DNA of 64,000 nt from Lingula anatina. Lineage: Eukaryota; Brachiopoda; Lingulata; Lingulida; Lingulidae. A program made the translations under genes and the position numbers. How positions within the stretch are numbered: position 1 is the stretch's first letter; the number at the start of each line of letters is the position of its first letter. The DNA lies in the NCBI RefSeq assembly GCF_001039355.2, contig NW_019775635.1:1197434-1261433 (forward strand), read 5' to 3'. Below are positions 60,201 to 64,000 of the stretch, in pieces. The notes below the pieces were generated by a model that had not been told where the DNA came from, searched no databases, and saw only the letters and a list, made by a program, of their open reading frames with translations.

Positions 60201-63200
60201 TTTACCTCCAGGCCTGTAAGTTCTGCTAATCTTTAACTGACCTTTAAGACTGTAAGTGGTAAGTATAATCCAGATGGGTTCCTTACCTCTCTCCCAGGTA
60301 TTCCCCTATGGCTGTCTTATTCAGCCCCTCCCCTTTGTACAGGAACTGAGCCACATCTTCTGGGGTGTTTTGTAGCAAGCCATTCTCTATCAAGTACTCA
60401 ATACCCTGAAGGAGAGAATGATGACATTGTTAACAGTGGACAGTCACATGGTGAGTTACATCTCAGATATCAGAGACCCATGTGGAAAATAAATATACAC
60501 TAAACATGTTTATCCTCTTAAAATTAAGTTTATTATTATGATGATGATGATGATTATTATATCATCATTACCACACTGGTCCAATTTTATGATAAACTGG
60601 ACTCCACAAAAGGATAATACTTTTAACTCAATGGAGAGTACTTAGCTGTCAAAAGATCGATTAATTTTTATTAGAGTATGTATGATATAAATATCGTACT
60701 AAAATATTCAAAATAATAATAATAATAATAATTTATTCAGCTCTTATGATGTTACATTTTAACATTGTTCGCTATCTAAGCTACTTAAGTTCTAACACTA
60801 ATCTATTATGCTTACATCTCAAAGGTAGATAATTCGATATAATAAAGGATAAAATATCTATCAAAGCGATCTCACTTGACAATATTAAGCAAGATTACTC
60901 TATACATAATAATTAGCTAAAACTTCATTAATGAGATGGTGCTTATTTTTTTGCGCTGCTAACTGAATATATTGCAACAATTAGGCATAAGTGTCAAGAA
61001 TATTCAAGTTTTATGATAAACATACCAGTCATATGTCAAACAGTGAGGGTATTTTACAGCAGGTAACACCCTGAAGTTAAAACCTCTATCAAACAAACAC
61101 TTCTTTAGTAACAATAAGGCTCAAATGAAGCAGTATTCCAGGGTCTAAATTAACACCTAGTTGTTGATGATATCTCCTCTAGGTAAACATCCCTGGTATA
61201 TTAGTGTTCTGTATTCCTGGATACAGCTATCTGTGGGTGTATTGTGTGGAGAGGAGATCAAATACATGTGTGAACAGAATTCATCTTATCTGTCCTGCAG
61301 TGGAATAACATGGAGAATCTGCACCAAATAAAAACAACTGCAAGGGACCATTCCCAGGCCCTATCATACCAACTGTGGATCGCTCCATCTCTAAAGAGAT
61401 TCTAGCTAAATTGCAATCAACTTAAGCACCTTAGATGTCTGTTATGCCAGACATCTGTGCCACTTCACCTGAAGGCAATTTAGCGAGAAACCCCCCAGAG
61501 AAGGCAATTTAGCGAGAAACCCCCCAGAGATGGATGGATCCTGTTAGATCAATCTAGGTATGGGAACCCAGTCCAAGATGGAATCAGTGCTGCTTGGGAG
61601 GGATGTAAACCTACCCTGATGTTTCTTATAGCACATAATAGAACATATACACAGTAAATCTGCCAGCCAGTGCTTGAAGATTGTATCAATATTTTCAACA
61701 GTGTAATGACTATAATTTCGCTATCAAAAAGTGTATTCTGAAATAAGCAGAGTGTGTCTTCACACAGTTAGTAAAGATCTTCAATTATTAGCTGTAGCAG
61801 ACCACCTGCCTGACAACATTGGTGTTATTTCACGACAGCATCACCCCAAGTGGGTTGAAATGAGGACATGGCCTGTCACTGAATATAAAACAAAGTTTGT
61901 GAGGATGGACCTCCAAGGTTTGTGAGGATGGACCTCCAAGTTTGTGAAGTGTAGAAGATTGTGATGCATGCTCCAGAGAGAGAGAGATGGGCACTTCAGA
62001 GCAGCCACACCTGGCATACATAATTGCATCTTAATAACTAACTGTCACTTCCCATCAGAAGTAAGAGCCCAAGGAGATCTGGAGTCAGTTGGTGCTCTCA
62101 GGAAGATGCTTCCTCCTCTCATCCCGACATCTGCCTCCTGCCAGCTGCTATTTAACTTACCACTGAGCCAGAGGTCATCTTACCTGTCTCTACCTGACAT
62201 GGGGCATGTGTGTGTGTATTTACTGGACTAATCTCTGGCACAGGAGAGCTGTCAACTGCCATTACTCCATACCCAATGTTTCCCCCTATGTCAGTAAACC
62301 CATGTTTGTGTGTATAACAGGGCAAAATGTCTGCCATAATTACTTTGTTTTTACTCTCTAGATCTCCAACTGCCCTGTTTTCCTGACTAAGTAAGATAGT
62401 TATTCAAGCAGAGGTAGTTATCTACTGGCAAAGGAAAACTGCTATGGAATTACCATGTTGTATTACCAGAGAACCTTGACATGTCTACAAGATGGTTATC
62501 TTAAGGAGGAAGTTGTCTTGGGCGCACTAGTAATTGCCACATTATTGTTTGTATCTCAACTTTAACAACCCAGAAAATATCTTTATATAGAGATTTCACT
62601 TTGGCATGTAATTTTATGACTTTTTTTTACTTCTGTTTTACCATTTTTTTCTTTTTTCAAAAGCATTTCCAGCACAGAATACAGAATAATATTATGAATT
62701 TTCTTTTCAGAAATATTTTAGCTACTTAAACACATCTCAGTTGGCATGGTTTCAAATTCAGAACAGTACTACACATATCTACAATAAAAGGCTTAACCTC
62801 TACATTGAAATATAGATTTCTTACCTTTTTAGGGTCCATGTTGAATTTTTTCCTGCCGATAGACATTTGCTTGGTCTTCGGATTGTTTTTACTGAAATAT
62901 GTACATAATGATTTAATTTCTTTGCCTAATTCAATGAAGTCCTATCAATGAAATCCCATCAATTACTTTTAACCATGATAAATTTAAAATAGAGACACAA
63001 TCACTAAAATTGAAGTTAGGAAGCCATATTTCAGGGAAGCTCTGGAAGAAACCATCATAATCACTGTTATCATTAAAACTTCAAGTTCTCACAAAGAATC
63101 TTATCAAAGCCAGCAGTCAGTATTACTGAACACCTCTTCAGAAACAGTACAGAAGATATTATTTAAATGATAATTTGTTGTCAGCCTACCTGTCCTCTGA

Positions 63201-63254
63201 GAAATCCATGGACTCCATCTCTGCTGTCACCTCCGCAATCTCATCTTTAAGTTG
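54252..63254 (-). CDS. CYTH: Cytohesin (ARF guanine-nucleotide exchange factor; Sec7 + PH), 5' partial
   Basis: Eleven exons on minus: 63190-63254, 62825-62891, 60297-60415, 59891-59971, 59488-59600, 58450-58598, 58024-58135, 55347-55423, 54968-55121, 54593-54662, 54252-54330. Phases join to about 361 residues ending '...ATHNVTK' stop. The order is: end of the N-terminal coiled coil ('[17 protein letters not shown]'), '[12 protein letters not shown]', and Sec7 with '[20 protein letters not shown]' (catalytic Glu in the [18 protein letters not shown] loop), '[15 protein letters not shown]' and '[13 protein letters not shown]'. A PH domain ('[19 protein letters not shown]', '[20 protein letters not shown]') and the C-terminal helix '[13 protein letters not shown]' follow. 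Cytohesins activate ARF1/ARF6 at membranes rich in PIP3 or PIP2. Only about 38 N-terminal residues, by comparison with human cytohesin-1, lie beyond the right edge. Paralogue number not assigned; invertebrates usually have one (steppke in Drosophila). Confidence 0.95.
58571..58800 (-). repeat. CYTH: 60-61-bp tandem array duplicating the acceptor and first codons of a cytohesin Sec7 exon
   Basis: The landmark 'cacgta' / 'cacacg' recurs at 58585, 58645, 58706 and 58766. On the minus strand each unit has a TTCCAG/TGACAATCC-like acceptor region and a version of the '[10 protein letters not shown]' coding start. Only the copy at 58598 continues into the complete exon; the others are degenerate and shift frame. 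Confidence 0.9.
58655..59278. repeat. ~308-bp direct duplication joined by an n in a cytohesin intron
   Basis: About 58655-58966 repeats as about 58976-59278 almost without change, meeting at a lone n (58968). As at 34580 and 49003, this looks like a haplotype or repeat-collapse artefact around the 60-bp array. Confidence 0.82.
61345..61573. mobile_element. 229-bp MITE, diverged copy 3 of the ATTCCCA family, in a cytohesin intron
   Basis: Starts GGACCATTCCCA and ends TGGGAACCCAGTC, with CAAG on both sides (61341-61344 and 61574-61577). Internal inverted segments 'ccatctct', 'gctaaattgc' and their complements match the architecture of copies at 21563 and 28254. A 27-bp internal direct duplication ('aaggcaatttagcgagaaac') lies at 61473-61530. 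Confidence 0.75.
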
Positions 63255-64000
63255 CTAAAATAATAAAACAAAAATTACTCTCTTGTAAAACAGTACAATT
63301 ATAAATGTGAAAGGGACAAGTATTCTTTGATATCATACACACTATCCACACTGAAGCTTAATATCAACCAGTAAAAACACTGAAGATAGGGTTCCATTAT
63401 AAAACCCTCTATTATCCAATATCATCTGTGCTGCCCCTATAAACACGTCACATTGTCCTAAATGAAGTCTCAGTAATGACAGTTATATCACCATGTATTC
63501 CTAGAACCCTGCATGAACTGTCAATAATGCACCAATATAGTGTCCAGTACTTAGTACATTGACATAACATATACACCACAATCATTACCAATATATCAAT
63601 ACAAAGACTGGTCAGGTATTGTGTAGATGACTCATGGTCCAGTATTAGACCAGGCTGTCAGTGTACAGGTATCCACAGTAATAATGAAAGTGTGACACAC
63701 ACACACACACAGTTTGTCCCAGTCCCTACAGGTAACCAGTACAGTCTGTAGCCTCTCCTATTTTTATACTTCACCGGCAGGTGTCTTAAAGACCCACACA
63801 ACACAGGAGTACAGAGAATACCTCTAGGCTTAGAACTGAACTTCTGACTTCTACAGTACGGTCACTCCCACACAGCCAATCACTGTAATAATGCTAGCCT
63901 GCCTGCTGGTCAACTGGCCATGACATGCGGCACAGGTAGTGCACAGGTGGCTTATATTTTTTCATCTCTTAACCATTTTCTGGGGTTATTTCAAAACATA
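63255..64000 (-). other. Cytohesin upstream intron, right edge of window
   Basis: No exon seen. The missing N-terminal exon(s) of cytohesin must lie beyond 64000. A short CA run sits at about 63695-63710. Confidence 0.5.

Noticed and set aside
1-64000. tRNA or rRNA genes
   Set aside because: Scanned by eye for B-box-like GGTTCGANTCC with cloverleaf context and for conserved rRNA blocks; nothing convincing. A covariance-model scan would be decisive.

Overview
The window is a spliced, AT-rich metazoan genome segment with short introns (about 0.2-1 kb), non-LTR retrotransposon debris, several MITE-like inverted-repeat elements and microsatellites. A REJ/GPS polycystin-1-like receptor and secreted fibrinogen-like proteins beginning 'DMDTDGGGWTLVWSYTF' suggest a lophotrochozoan, most likely a mollusc. 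That is inferred from gene content, not from a database match. Four isolated 'n' bases (32068, 34580, 49003, 58968) mark assembly joins. Three of them are flanked by near-identical repeats that look like unmerged haplotypes.

Layout. (1) 1-12613 (+): 3' three quarters of a polycystin-1-like gene (REJ, GPS, 11 membrane segments, PLAT, polycystin channel), 21 exons whose phases all join to give about 1881 residues, open at the left edge. An intron holds a 5'-truncated LINE with perfect target-site duplications. (2) 12614-32067: three head-to-tail copies of a segmental duplication. Each unit carries a piece of the polycystin 3' end on + and a secreted apple-like/fibrinogen-like gene on -. Units A (15700-18756) and B (23380-26063) have intact five-exon genes of 365 and 370 residues. 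Unit C (29804-32067) has a premature stop, a mucin-like expansion of its linker exon and a 5' end lost at an assembly join. The polycystin pieces in units B and C are broken pseudogenes, one carrying two MITE insertions. (3) 32315-32861: a divergent promoter between the first exon of an unrecognised small gene (-) and the USP36-like gene (+). (4) 34999-43569 (+): a complete USP36/USP42-type deubiquitinase, 17 coding exons, 1148 residues, with a basic, serine-rich, Lys/His-rich tail as in the nucleolar vertebrate enzyme. (5) 45500-52240 (+): a signal-peptide cadherin of about 457 residues resembling the first EC repeats of PCDH15/Cad99C, ending abruptly without a membrane segment. (6) 54252-63254 (-): cytohesin (ARF GEF; Sec7 plus PH), 11 exons, lacking only its first exon(s) beyond the right edge.

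The most distinctive theme is tandem duplication that falls on exon edges. In USP36 (67-bp and 110-bp units), cytohesin (60-bp units) and probably the cadherin, short arrays copy a splice site together with part of the adjoining exon, giving rows of decoy splice sites in which only one copy is productive. Other candidates for a second look are the rapidly diverging fibrinogen-like family, a 225-231 bp MITE family with three copies here, a foldback element inside a pseudogene exon, and a 24-bp palindrome present in opposite orientations beside two assembly breaks. I found no convincing tRNA, rRNA or CRISPR array.
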